Source: Nocardioides panacisoli (lineage in GTDB: Bacteria > Actinomycetota > Actinomycetes > Propionibacteriales > Nocardioidaceae). Taken from it: a stretch of DNA of 64,000 bases. The stretch lies in NCBI RefSeq assembly GCF_019448235.1, contig NZ_CP080409.1, positions 3,472,001-3,536,000 on the forward strand, read 5' to 3'. The translations under genes and the position numbers were made by a program. This document shows positions 43,538 through 52,210 of this stretch, one piece after another. Each line of letters opens with the position of its first letter. Positions within the stretch are counted from its first letter, which is position 1. Under the pieces are notes generated by a model. The model was not told the origin of the DNA. It made no database searches and saw only the letters and a list, made by a program, of their open reading frames with translations.

Positions 43538-44080
43538 ATGACCCGGCCCCCGCACGCACGCGAGAAGGTGCTCGACGCCTACTGCCGCCTCCTGCGCGAG
43601 GACGGCGAGCGTGCCGCGACCATGGAGGCCATCGCTGCCGCGGCCGGGGTGTCCAAGGGCGGGTTGCTCTACCACTTCCCGTCCAAGGAGGCCCTCGCCG
43701 AGGCGCTGATCGCGCGGTTCGAGGAGATCGCCGCCCTCGGCCTGGCCGAGATGGAGCACGCCGAGGAGGGGCCGGCCCGCAACTTCGTCCGCACCTCGGT
43801 CCACTCCGGGACCGAGATGGACCACTACTTCGCCGCGGTCCACCGGCTCGCGCAGGCCGCCAACGAGGCGGCGATCACCGCGCTCGAGTCCGCGCACGCC
43901 GCCTGGCTGGACCTGATCCGCGCCGAGGTCGGCGACGACCACGCCGCCGAGGCGATCATGCTCATCGGGGAGGGGCTCTACTACCACTCCACGATGCCCG
44001 GGTCATGGTCGCGCGGGACCTTCGCGGCCACGGTCGAGCCGCTGCTGGCGCAGGTCGACCGGCTGCGTTCGGGCGCATGA
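43538..44080 (+). CDS. TetR-family repressor
   Basis: 180 residues. The N-terminal helix-turn-helix is typical: REKVLDAYCRLLREDGERAATMEAIAAAAGVSKGGLLYHFPSKEALAEALIARFEE. The C-terminal ligand domain is short, with GLYYHSTMPGSW near the end. It most likely represses the divergent DHA2 exporter gene and itself through the palindrome at 43441-43454; the ligand is unknown. Confidence 0.92.
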   Translation: MTRPPHAREKVLDAYCRLLREDGERAATMEAIAAAAGVSKGGLLYHFPSKEALAEALIARFEEIAALGLAEMEHAEEGPARNFVRTSVHSGTEMDHYFAAVHRLAQAANEAAITALESAHAAWLDLIRAEVGDDHAAEAIMLIGEGLYYHSTMPGSWSRGTFAATVEPLLAQVDRLRSGA

Positions 44081-44181
44081 CCCGCTGCCGACTGCGCCCT
44101 CGCTCGGTTACCGACCCGTAACTTCGCCGGTGGGACACCCGTTGGGCCCTGTGACAGCGAACACAGATGAGAGGTTCCTTG

Positions 44182-45042
44182 ATGTCCCACCGTCCCCTCG
44201 CCTCCGCCCTCGCCGGCTTCGGCACCGTCGCCGCGCTGGCGCTCGCCGTCCCGGGCGCCACTGCTGCGCCGGCCGACGGATGGGCCCCGGCGGACTCGGC
44301 CGCCATCACGCCGGGCGTCCAGACCTACACCGAAGGCGGCCAGTGCACGGCCAACTTCGTCTTCACCGACGCCGCCGACAAGGTCTACCTCGGCCAGGCC
44401 GCCCACTGCTCGGGCACCAGCGGCTCGACCTCCACCAACGGCTGCGAGTCCGGCACCCTCCCGCTGGGCACCCGCGTCACCTTCAACGAGGGCGGCAGCC
44501 TGCTCAGTGAGGGCACCCAGGTCGGTGCCGGCACCCTGGTCTACAGCTCCTGGAACACCATGCAGGACATCAACGAGACCGACGCCGACACCTGCGCCTA
44601 CAACGACTTCGCGCTCATCGAGGTCGACGCCGCCGACGTGGGCAAGGTCAACCCCAGCATCCCCTTCTGGGGCGGTCCGGTCGGGATCAACACCGACGGC
44701 ACCAGTGCCGGTGACCGCGTCTACTCCTACGGCAACTCCAGCCTGCGGGGCGGACTCGAGCCGCTCTCGCCCAAGACCGGCACCAGCCTCGGCTCGAGCG
44801 GCGGTGGCTGGACCCACGCGCTCTACACGCTGAGCCCCGGTGTCCCCGGTGACTCCGGCAGCGCCTTCCTCGACGGCGAGGGCCGTGCCGTGGGCACGCT
44901 GTCCACGCTCGGCCTGGCCCCGCTGCCGGCCTCGAACAACATCGGCGACCTCTCCCGCGAGCTGGCCTACGCCCAGCAGCACTCCGGCATCGCCGGGCTG
45001 GAGCTGGTCGAGGGCACCGAGCCCTTCTCGCCGGTGCTCTGA
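44182..45042 (+). CDS. Secreted trypsin-like serine protease (S1 family)
   Basis: 286 residues. A Sec signal peptide (about 1-29, AGATAA) precedes a chymotrypsin-fold domain. The triad is H75 in GQAAHCSG, D142 in YNDFALIEVD and S225 in GVPGDSGSAFL. Paired cysteines at 76 and 86, and at 55 and 138, may form disulfides. The ATG at 44182 follows AGAGG; the upstream ATG at 44167 does not. It would be an extracellular protease or chymotrypsin-like enzyme; no propeptide of the alpha-lytic type is evident. Confidence 0.9.
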   Translation: MSHRPLASALAGFGTVAALALAVPGATAAPADGWAPADSAAITPGVQTYTEGGQCTANFVFTDAADKVYLGQAAHCSGTSGSTSTNGCESGTLPLGTRVTFNEGGSLLSEGTQVGAGTLVYSSWNTMQDINETDADTCAYNDFALIEVDAADVGKVNPSIPFWGGPVGINTDGTSAGDRVYSYGNSSLRGGLEPLSPKTGTSLGSSGGGWTHALYTLSPGVPGDSGSAFLDGEGRAVGTLSTLGLAPLPASNNIGDLSRELAYAQQHSGIAGLELVEGTEPFSPVL

Positions 45043-45060
45043 CGCACGCCACTGCTGGGG

Positions 45061-45095
45061 TCGAGCCCCGTCGCCTCCCGGGCGGCGGGGCTCGA
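45061..45095 (+). terminator. Terminator hairpin after the protease gene
   Basis: A 15-bp stem (one G-T pair) around a 5-nt loop, starting TCGAGCCCCG, begins 19 nt after the stop and separates the protease from the molybdenum-hydroxylase genes. Confidence 0.75.
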
Positions 45096-45119
45096 TCGTG
45101 TCCGGTGCAGGATGGGGGC

Positions 45120-45695
45120 GTGGTGCACGGACTGCTGCTCGCCGCCGGGGCCGGCCGGCGGATGGGACGACCCAAGGCGTTGGTCCGTGCCGCGGACGAC
45201 ACTCCGTGGCTGCTGCGCTCGGTCGAGGTCCTGCACCGGGGTGGCTGCCGCAGCGTCACCGTCGTGCTGGGGGCCGGCGGCGAGGAGGCTGCTCGACTCC
45301 TGGCCGGCGCACCGTCGCACACCGACCGGCCGGTCGAGGTCGTCCACGCCGCCGACTGGTCCCAGGGCATGGGCGCATCGCTGCGGTGCGGTCTCGGTGC
45401 GCTCGCCGACACCGCGGCCGAGGTCGCCCTGGTCCACCTCGTCGACCTGCCCGACGTGACCGCACCCGTCGTGGCCCGAGTCCGCGAGGCCGCAACCGGT
45501 CCCGCGACCCTCGCCCGGGCGGCGTACGACGGCCGGCCCGGTCACCCGGTCCTGCTCGGCCGGGACCACTGGCCCGGCATCCGTGCGGCGGCGCACGAGG
45601 ACCGCGGTGCCCGGGACTACCTCGCCGCGCACCCGCCGGTCGCGATCGAGTGCGGCGACCTCGCCACCGGCGAGGACGTCGACCGGCTGCCGTAG
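45120..45695 (+). CDS. mocA: MobA/MocA-like NTP transferase (molybdenum-cofactor cytidylyltransferase)
   Basis: 191 residues from a GTG with GGGGG upstream. The nucleotidyltransferase signature LLLAAGAGRRMGRPKALV is at the N-terminus and the acidic HLVDLPDVTAPVV near 105 binds metal. MocA converts molybdopterin to the cytosine-dinucleotide form used by xanthine-oxidase-family hydroxylases, which fits the cox genes at 54.6-59 kb. It lies at the head of the accessory half of that locus. MobA (guanine form) is less likely in this context. Confidence 0.82.
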   Translation: MVHGLLLAAGAGRRMGRPKALVRAADDTPWLLRSVEVLHRGGCRSVTVVLGAGGEEAARLLAGAPSHTDRPVEVVHAADWSQGMGASLRCGLGALADTAAEVALVHLVDLPDVTAPVVARVREAATGPATLARAAYDGRPGHPVLLGRDHWPGIRAAAHEDRGARDYLAAHPPVAIECGDLATGEDVDRLP

Positions 45696-45801
45696 TCCGT
45701 CGCCACCAGCGTTCTTGCTGTGGTCGTTGACGAAATTGAGCACGAACGCTTGTGACGACGAGCCAACCGCTGGCCAACGAGGGTGATCTAGGGTCGAGAG
45801 C

Positions 45802-46677
45802 ATGGATGACCGGGTGGCCTCGCTCGCTGCACGCCTCGGTGAGACCGGCTACCTCGCTGACGAGGACCTGGCCACCGTGCTCCACCTCGCGCAGGTCATG
45901 GAGCGACCGTTGTTGCTGGAGGGGGAGCCCGGCACCGGCAAGACCGCGCTCGCCGAGGCGCTCGCCGCGGCGCTGGACCAGCCGCTGATCCGGCTGCAGT
46001 GCTACGAGGGCATCGACGCCACCCAGGCGCTCTACGACTGGGACTTCCCGCGGCAGATCCTGCACCTGCGGGCACTGGAGGCGACCGGTGGTGCGACGCC
46101 GGACCGGCTCGAGGAGGCGGAGAAGTCGCTCTACGACGAGCGGTTCCTGCTGGCCCGCCCGGTGCTGGCCGCGCTGCAGCGCAGCCCCGCGGTGCTGCTG
46201 GTCGACGAGATCGACCGCGCCGACGACGAGTTCGAGGCCTTCCTGCTCGAGGTCCTCTCCACCTACCAGGTCAGCATCCCCGAGCACGGCACGGTGACCG
46301 CGACGACCCCACCGACCGTCGTCCTCACCTCCAACCGCACCCGCGACCTGCACGACGCGCTCAAGCGCCGTTGCCTCTACCACTGGATCGACCACCCCGG
46401 GCTGGAGCGTGAGGTCGCGATCGTGCGGGCCCGGGCGCCCGAGGTGAGCGAGCAGCTCGCCCGCCAGGTCGCCGTACTCGTGCAGCGCCTGCGCGCGGAG
46501 GAGGGGCTGCAGAAGCCGCCAGGCGTCGCCGAGACGCTGGACTGGGCGCGGTCGTTGCAGTACCTCGGCGTCGCCGACCTCGACCTCGACGCGGCCGCCA
46601 CCACCCTCGGCGCGCTGGTGAAGTACCGCGAGGACACCGAGCGGGTGCGGGCCGCGTTGGATCGGATGCTGGCATGA
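45802..46677 (+). CDS. coxD: CoxD-like MoxR-type AAA+ ATPase
   Basis: 291 residues. Walker A is EGEPGTGKTAL at 40-50, Walker B LLVDEIDRAD, and sensor 1 VVLTSNRTRDL. CoxD of carbon-monoxide oxidisers is a chaperone that helps insert the sulfur/metal site of the molybdenum enzyme. The next gene (VWA, CoxE-like) overlaps by ATGA, the usual coxDE pair. Context ties it to the AYRGAGR-type hydroxylase 9 kb downstream. Confidence 0.92.
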   Translation: MDDRVASLAARLGETGYLADEDLATVLHLAQVMERPLLLEGEPGTGKTALAEALAAALDQPLIRLQCYEGIDATQALYDWDFPRQILHLRALEATGGATPDRLEEAEKSLYDERFLLARPVLAALQRSPAVLLVDEIDRADDEFEAFLLEVLSTYQVSIPEHGTVTATTPPTVVLTSNRTRDLHDALKRRCLYHWIDHPGLEREVAIVRARAPEVSEQLARQVAVLVQRLRAEEGLQKPPGVAETLDWARSLQYLGVADLDLDAAATTLGALVKYREDTERVRAALDRMLA

Positions 46678-47834
46678 GCGTCCGGGCCGAGGCCGACCAC
46701 GGTGCCGACGAGGTGCTGCTCGGCTTCGCCCGCGCCCTGCGGTCCGCCGGTGTCGCGGTCACCCAGGACCGTTCGCAGGCCTTCCTCGCGGCGGCGGCCA
46801 TCGCCGGAGCCGACGACCGCCGCGCCACCTACGCCGCGGGCCGCGCCACGCTGTGCGCCTCGCCGGACGACCTGGCCCGCTACGACCGGATCTTCGTCGC
46901 GTGGTTCGGTGGTGAGCCACTGCCCACCGGCCGGCGACCGGCGGCGAACCCCACGCCCGTGCAGGTCGACCTCGGCGAGGGCGAGGGCGGCGGCGAGGAG
47001 GACTCGGACGGCGACGTCGTGCCCGCCGCGGCCAGCGACACCGAGGTGCTCCGCCATCGCGACGTCGCGAGCATGTCGGCCGCCGAACGCCGCCACCTGG
47101 CCGCCCTGTTCTCCTCGCTCCGGCCCCGCACCCCGACCCGGCCGACGGCGCGCCACGTCGCCTGGCACCGCGGGCGCATCGATGCGGCCCGCACGCTCCG
47201 GGCCAGCCTGCGCAACTTCGGCGAGCCGACGACGGTGCGCTGGCGCCGCCGCGGCACCCGGTCACGCCGCGTCGTCCTCCTGGTCGACGTCTCCGGCTCG
47301 ATGAGCGGGTACGCCGACGCCCTGCTGCGCCTGGCGCACCGGATGACGACGGCCTCGCGCTGCGGCCGGGGAGCGTCCCGGAGCGCGGACCGGCCCAGCG
47401 GGCACCGGGTGGAGACCTTCACCCTCGGCACGCGGCTGACCCACCTCACCCGCGCGCTGCGAGCGCGCGACCCCGAGCGGGCGCTGGCCGCGGCGGGCGC
47501 GACGGTGCCCGACTGGTCCGGCGGCACCCGGCTCGGGGAGACCCTGGAGGCGTTCGTCGACCGGTGGGGACGACGGGGCATGGCCCGCGGCGCAGTCGTG
47601 GTGATCTTCAGTGACGGCTGGGAGCGCGGCGACCCCGCCCTGCTCGCCGAGCAGCTCGCCCGACTGCAGCGCCTCGCCCACCGCGTCATCTGGGTCAACC
47701 CGCACCGTGGCAAGCAGGGCTACGAGCCCGTCCAGGGCGGCGTCCGGGCGGCCCTGCCGCACCTGGATGCCTTCCTCGCCGGCCACTCGCTGGCGACCTA
47801 TGCCGAGCTGATGGAGGTGGTCGGCGATGCGTGA
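46674..47834 (+). CDS. coxE: CoxE-like VWA domain protein
   Basis: 386 residues. The C-terminal von Willebrand A domain carries an intact MIDAS D205-x-S-x-S (LVDVSGSM), and VVVIFSDGWERGDP later in the fold. An acidic Glu/Gly-rich linker lies near 100-115. With CoxD it forms the ATPase/VWA chaperone pair for maturing the molybdenum hydroxylase. The ATG overlaps the coxD stop, and its own stop overlaps the XdhC start by 8 nt. Confidence 0.92.
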   Translation: MSVRAEADHGADEVLLGFARALRSAGVAVTQDRSQAFLAAAAIAGADDRRATYAAGRATLCASPDDLARYDRIFVAWFGGEPLPTGRRPAANPTPVQVDLGEGEGGGEEDSDGDVVPAAASDTEVLRHRDVASMSAAERRHLAALFSSLRPRTPTRPTARHVAWHRGRIDAARTLRASLRNFGEPTTVRWRRRGTRSRRVVLLVDVSGSMSGYADALLRLAHRMTTASRCGRGASRSADRPSGHRVETFTLGTRLTHLTRALRARDPERALAAAGATVPDWSGGTRLGETLEAFVDRWGRRGMARGAVVVIFSDGWERGDPALLAEQLARLQRLAHRVIWVNPHRGKQGYEPVQGGVRAALPHLDAFLAGHSLATYAELMEVVGDA

Positions 47835-48972
47835 GGTGCTCTCCACGCTCCGTCCGTGGTGGGAGGCCGGCGAGACCGTCGGCATGGGCACGGTCGTCGC
47901 GACGTTCCGGTCCGCGCCGCGTCCCGCGGGCGCGTCGATGCTGGTCGGTCCCGACGGCTCCGCGGTCGGCTCGGTCTCCGGCGGGTGCGTCGAGGGGGCC
48001 GTCTACGAGCTCGGCCAGTCGGTGATGGCCAGCGGCACCCCGGTGCTGGAGCGGTACGGCGTCTCCGACGACGACGCCTTCGCCGTCGGCCTGACGTGCG
48101 GCGGGATCCTCGACGTCTTCGTGGAGCGCGTCAACCAGGAGACCTTCCCCGAGCTGGGCGAGGTCGCCGACGACATCGACGCCGGCCGGCCCGTCGCGGT
48201 CGTGACCGTCATCGACCACCCGGATGCGGCCTTCGTCGGTCGGCGGGCGCTGGTGCGGCCGGGGGAGGACCTGCAGGGCAGCCTGGGCAGCACCCGGATG
48301 GACGACGCGGTCCACGACGACGCACTCGGGCTGCTGGCCGCGGGCCACCACGGCACCCTGACCTACGGACCCGACGGCGAGCGTCGTGGCGAGGGGATGC
48401 GCGTCTTCGTGTGGGCCTTCGCGCCGGCGCCGCGCATGCTGGTCTTCGGGGCGATCGACTTCGCCGCTGCCGTGGCGCGGGTCGGTGACTTCCTCGGCTA
48501 CCACGTGACGGTCTGCGACGCCCGACCGGTCTTCGCCACGACCACTCGCTTCCCCGGCGCGGACGAGGTGGTCGTCGACTGGCCGCACCGCTACCTCGAG
48601 CAGGAGGTCGCAGCCGGCCGGATCGACCGGCGTACGGTCATCACGGTCCTCACCCACGACCCGAAGTTCGACGTGCCCGTCCTGACCGAGGCGCTGCGGC
48701 TCCCCGAGGTCGCCTACGTCGGTGCCATGGGGTCGCGCCGCACCCACGAGGACCGGCTGGAGCGGCTGCGGGAGGCCGGCCTGACCGAGGCCGAGCTGAC
48801 CCGGCTGCGCAGCCCCATCGGACTCGACCTCGGAGCGCGGACGCCCGAGGAGACGGCCGTCAGCATCGCGGCCGAGATCATCGCCGGGCAGTGGGGCGGC
48901 ACGGGGGAGCCGCTGGCGGCCACCGAGGGCCGGATCCACCACTCCGAGGGCGGTCCGCACGACGCTCCCTGA
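47827..48972 (+). CDS. xdhC: XdhC/CoxI-family molybdenum-cofactor insertion protein
   Basis: 381 residues. N-terminal XdhC_CoxI domain (TVVATFRSAPRPAGASMLVGPDGSAVGSVSGGCVEGAV, with the conserved GGC) and C-terminal Rossmann domain (MLVFGAIDFAAAVARVGDFLGYHVTVCDARPVF). XdhC binds and sulfurates the cofactor before handing it to the hydroxylase. It closes the accessory half of the cox-type locus; the next gene begins an osmolyte system. Confidence 0.92.
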   Translation: MREVLSTLRPWWEAGETVGMGTVVATFRSAPRPAGASMLVGPDGSAVGSVSGGCVEGAVYELGQSVMASGTPVLERYGVSDDDAFAVGLTCGGILDVFVERVNQETFPELGEVADDIDAGRPVAVVTVIDHPDAAFVGRRALVRPGEDLQGSLGSTRMDDAVHDDALGLLAAGHHGTLTYGPDGERRGEGMRVFVWAFAPAPRMLVFGAIDFAAAVARVGDFLGYHVTVCDARPVFATTTRFPGADEVVVDWPHRYLEQEVAAGRIDRRTVITVLTHDPKFDVPVLTEALRLPEVAYVGAMGSRRTHEDRLERLREAGLTEAELTRLRSPIGLDLGARTPEETAVSIAAEIIAGQWGGTGEPLAATEGRIHHSEGGPHDAP

Positions 48973-49102
48973 GCGCGAATCGGAATCGGATCGTTGTGTG
49001 CGTGTCGCCCGATTGCCCGCCCTCGCGGCGCGAACCGGCCTATCCTGCTGGATCTGGGGGGTGGCAACGAGGCTGCCCCGACGCCGGTGACGAGCAGTCC
49101 AG

Positions 49103-49134
49103 TCGCTGGTACCGAGTCCTCGGGGACGCAGCGA
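49103..49134 (+). promoter_or_regulatory. Nested hairpin in the leader of the osmolyte-binding gene
   Basis: TCGCTG/CAGCGA enclose CCGAG/CTCGG just upstream of the GAAGGAAG ribosome site at about 49138-49145. The whole leader is about 176 nt, and I cannot match it to a known riboswitch. It may be an attenuator. Confidence 0.4.
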
Positions 49135-49148
49135 GCGAAGGAAGTCGA

Positions 49149-50096
49149 ATGCGAAATCGTGTGCAAACAGTTCTCGGCACGGGCGTGGCACTCGCCCTCG
49201 GCCTGACGCTGGCCGGATGCGGTGACGACGGCGGGGGCGAGGCCTCCCCGGGCGGCGACGCGCTGTCCGGCGTGTCGGTGACGGTGGGGTCGAAGGACTT
49301 CACCGAGAACCAGATCCTGGGTGAGATGTACGTCCAGGCGCTGGAGGCAGCGGGCGCGAACGTCACCAACCAGGTCGACCTCGGTGGCACCAACGTCAAC
49401 CGCCAGGCCCTCGAGGCCGGGGAGATCGACACCTACCCCGAGTACAACGGCACCGGCTGGACGGTCCACCTCGGCAACGACGACCCCAGCGACGACCCCA
49501 CCGAGCTCTTCGAGGTCACCTCCGAGGCCGACCTGGAGCAGAACGACATCAAGTGGGTCGGCACCTCGCAGTTCAACAACACCTATGGCTTCGCGGCCAA
49601 CGGTGACCTCGCCGAGGAGGAGGGTGGCTTCGACTTCGACTCGATGGCGGCCTACCTGAAGGCGAACCCGGACGCGACGGTCTGCATGGAGAGCGAGTTC
49701 CCCAACCGCCCCGACGGCCTGGTGCTGTTCGAGGACGCGACCGGCTACGAGCTGCCCCGCGGCCAGCAGCAGATCCTCGAGACCGGCCTGATCTACACCG
49801 AGACCTCCGACGGGGCCTGCGACTTCGGCGAGGTCTTCACCACCGACGGCCGGATCACCGCGCTCAACCTGGACCTGGTCGAGGACCCCGGCGTGATGAT
49901 CATCTACAACGCGTCCTTCACGATGCGCAACGAGGTCTACGAGGAGAACCCGGAGGCGTTCGACCAGATCGCCGAGACCATCTGGGACAACATCTCCCAG
50001 GAGAAGATGGCCGAGCTCAACGCGCAGGTCGACGTGGAGGGCATGCCCCGCGAGCGGGTGGCCGAGCAGTTCCTGGAGGACGTCGGCCTCCTCTGA
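49149..50096 (+). CDS. Osmoprotectant (glycine betaine/choline) ABC substrate-binding lipoprotein
   Basis: 315 residues. Lipoprotein signal with LTLAGCGDD; the mature part is an OpuAC-like/OsmF-type binding protein: VTVGSKDFTENQILGEMYVQALEAAGANVTNQVDLGGTNVNRQALEAGEIDTYPEYNGTGW is the characteristic ligand-binding start. It lies opposite the transporter genes on the other strand, converging with them through a long hairpin; expression can thus be set apart from the membrane parts. Confidence 0.93.
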   Translation: MRNRVQTVLGTGVALALGLTLAGCGDDGGGEASPGGDALSGVSVTVGSKDFTENQILGEMYVQALEAAGANVTNQVDLGGTNVNRQALEAGEIDTYPEYNGTGWTVHLGNDDPSDDPTELFEVTSEADLEQNDIKWVGTSQFNNTYGFAANGDLAEEEGGFDFDSMAAYLKANPDATVCMESEFPNRPDGLVLFEDATGYELPRGQQQILETGLIYTETSDGACDFGEVFTTDGRITALNLDLVEDPGVMIIYNASFTMRNEVYEENPEAFDQIAETIWDNISQEKMAELNAQVDVEGMPRERVAEQFLEDVGLL

Positions 50097-50124
50097 GGCG
50101 CCCACGCCCCGCTCCACCAACAGC

Positions 50125-50157
50125 GACGCCGCCGGACGATCATCGTCCGGCGGCGTC
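50125..50157. terminator. Bidirectional terminator
   Basis: A 15-bp perfect stem (GACGCCGCCGGACGA with its complement) and 3-nt loop, between the convergent binding-protein and permease genes. Confidence 0.8.
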
Positions 50158-50174
50158 GTCGTGTTCGGCGGCCC

Positions 50175-51017
50175 TCAGAGTCCGCGCGGGTGCAGGTAGC
50201 GCTCCGCGAGGGCGCCGATCCAGTCGAAGGTGATGGCCACGATCGCCACCAGCCATGCCACCGAGATCAGCGCCGCGTCCACGTTGAGCTGGATCGCCGC
50301 GTAGAGCGAGACGCCCAGACCGCTGCCACCGATCAGGAAGGCCAGCGTGGCCATGCCGATGTTGATGGTCATCGCGGTGCGGATGCCGGTGAGGATCACC
50401 GGCACGGCGAGGGGCATCTCGATGCGCGCCAGCACGCCGGCGCGCGTCATCCCCATCCCGCGACCGGCCTCGATCACGCTGCGGTCGACGCTGTCGAGGC
50501 CGACCATGGTGTTGCGCAGCACCGGCAGCAGTGCGAAGAGTGCCAGCGCCCAGATCGCGGTGACCTTGCCCTGGCCCATGAAGGTCAGGAAGATGATCAG
50601 CAGGCCGTACGCCGGCAGCGCCTGCCCGGAGTTGGCGATGGTCAGGATCGCCGGGCTCACCCGTCGCAGCGCCGGCCGGGTGAGCAGGATCCCGAGGGGC
50701 ACCGCCACCGCGATGACGATCAGCGTCGACCAGGCCGCGATCTGCAGGTGGTCCAGCAGCTGGGGCTGCAGCGCGTCCTCCCAGTCCAGGATGCTCTGCA
50801 GCTGGATCTGGGCGTTGTCCAGGTCCAGGCTGCGCCGGTGGAGCAGCCACAGCCCGGTCAGCACGACGATGAAGACCGGTGCGATGAAGATGCCCTTGCC
50901 GGCGAACCGCGCCCCCAGGGCGCGCAGCCCGTGGAGCTGGTCGGTCGGGTCGGGGTCCGGGCCGTCGCTGTCCGGCGTGGCGGGCAGGCGTGCCCCGGCA
51001 GCGCTGACATCGATCAC
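50175..51017 (-). CDS. Osmoprotectant ABC permease (ProW/OpuBB type)
   Basis: 280 residues with about 6 membrane segments. The cytoplasmic EAA-like loop EAGRGMGMTRAGVLARIEMPLAVPVILTGIRTA is typical of ABC importers of betaine type. A long N-terminal cytoplasmic segment (about 40 residues) precedes the first helix. Start overlaps the ATPase stop (ATGA-type), so it is last in the permease-ATPase-permease operon. Confidence 0.92.
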   Translation of the reverse strand: MIDVSAAGARLPATPDSDGPDPDPTDQLHGLRALGARFAGKGIFIAPVFIVVLTGLWLLHRRSLDLDNAQIQLQSILDWEDALQPQLLDHLQIAAWSTLIVIAVAVPLGILLTRPALRRVSPAILTIANSGQALPAYGLLIIFLTFMGQGKVTAIWALALFALLPVLRNTMVGLDSVDRSVIEAGRGMGMTRAGVLARIEMPLAVPVILTGIRTAMTINIGMATLAFLIGGSGLGVSLYAAIQLNVDAALISVAWLVAIVAITFDWIGALAERYLHPRGL

Positions 51018-52177
51018 GACTGCGCCTCCAGGTCCTCGTAGTGTCGCTGGGCCTCGTACTGCGCCCGCCGCACGGCCTTGGAGAGGTGAGCGATCTCGAC
51101 CACGCCGGCGAACCGGCCCTGGTCGTCGACGACGCAGGTGATGCTCGCCGCGCTCTGCACCATCACCTCCAGCGCCTGGTAGAGGGTGTCGTCGGATCGC
51201 AGGACGTCGCCCATCTCCTCACCGGCGCTCGACCAGCCCGAGGCCGGACCGTCCAGGTCGTCCTTGCGGAGCCACCGCACGGGGCGGTCCTGCTCGTCGG
51301 TCAGCACCAGCCACTCCCGGCTGCTGTCGGCCAGCTTGCGGGCGCCGGTCTCCGCGGAGTCCTGCACCGAGATGCTGGGGTACTCCGCGAGGCGTACCGA
51401 GTCGACCTTGAGGAAGTCCAGCCCCTTGATCGTGGCGCCGGTGCCGATGAAGTCGTCGACGAAGTCGTCGATGGGGTAGGCGAGGATCCGCTCGGGGGTG
51501 TCGATCTGGCGGATCCGGCTCCGCTCGCCGAGGATGGCGATCCGGTCGCCCATCTTGATGGCCTCGTCGATGTCGTGGGTGACGAAGACGATGGTCTTGC
51601 GCAGGTCCTGCTGCACCCGCAGGAACTCGTTCTGCAGCCGGTTGCGCGTGATCGGGTCGATCGCACCGAACGGCTCGTCCATCAGCATGATGTCGGGGTC
51701 GGCGCCCAGGGCCCGCGCGACGCCGACCCGCTGGGCCTGGCCGCCGGAGAGCTCCTTCGGGTACCGGTTGCGGTACTGCTCGGGGTCGAGCCCGACCGTG
51801 GTCATCAGCCGCTCGACCTGCTCGGTCGTGCGCTGCTTGTCCCAGCCCAGCATCTTCGGGACGGTGGCGATGTTCTGCGCGATCGTCTGGTGGGGGAACA
51901 GGCCGATCTGCTGGATCACGTAGCCGATCCGGCGCCGCAGCTTGTCGGGGTTGACCTTGGTGACGTCCTCGCCGTCGAGGAGGATGCGCCCGCCGCTCGG
52001 CTCGATCATCCGGTTGATCAGCCGCAGGGTCGTCGACTTGCCGCAGCCCGACGGGCCCACCAGCACCAGGATCTCGCCCTCGGCGACGTCGAGGGTCAGT
52101 TCCTCCACTGCCGGGGCCTTGGTGCCGGGGTAGGTCTTGGTGACCCGGTCGAGGTGGATCTTGGGTTCGGAGCTCAT
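51014..52177 (-). CDS. Osmoprotectant ABC ATPase with CBS-like C-terminal domain (ProV/OpuA type)
   Basis: 387 residues. Walker A GPSGCGKST at 41-49, Q-loop QQIGLFPH, signature LSGGQAQRVGVARAL, Walker B DIMLMDEPFGAIDP and switch His in VFVTHDIDEA. The C-terminal 130 residues hold CBS-type repeats (ISVQDSAETGARKLADSSREWLVLTDEQ and ...ALEVMVQSAASITCVVDDQGRFAGVVEI), as in ionic-strength-gated OpuA transporters. It powers uptake of compatible solutes. Confidence 0.95.
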   Translation of the reverse strand: MSSEPKIHLDRVTKTYPGTKAPAVEELTLDVAEGEILVLVGPSGCGKSTTLRLINRMIEPSGGRILLDGEDVTKVNPDKLRRRIGYVIQQIGLFPHQTIAQNIATVPKMLGWDKQRTTEQVERLMTTVGLDPEQYRNRYPKELSGGQAQRVGVARALGADPDIMLMDEPFGAIDPITRNRLQNEFLRVQQDLRKTIVFVTHDIDEAIKMGDRIAILGERSRIRQIDTPERILAYPIDDFVDDFIGTGATIKGLDFLKVDSVRLAEYPSISVQDSAETGARKLADSSREWLVLTDEQDRPVRWLRKDDLDGPASGWSSAGEEMGDVLRSDDTLYQALEVMVQSAASITCVVDDQGRFAGVVEIAHLSKAVRRAQYEAQRHYEDLEAQS

Positions 52178-52210
52178 GGGTTCCTCTCGGTCACTTCGAT
52201 GGTCACGGGG

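Noticed and set aside
48973..49148. c-di-AMP (ydaO-yuaA) riboswitch
   Set aside because: The conserved core could not be matched by eye; kept only as a structured leader.
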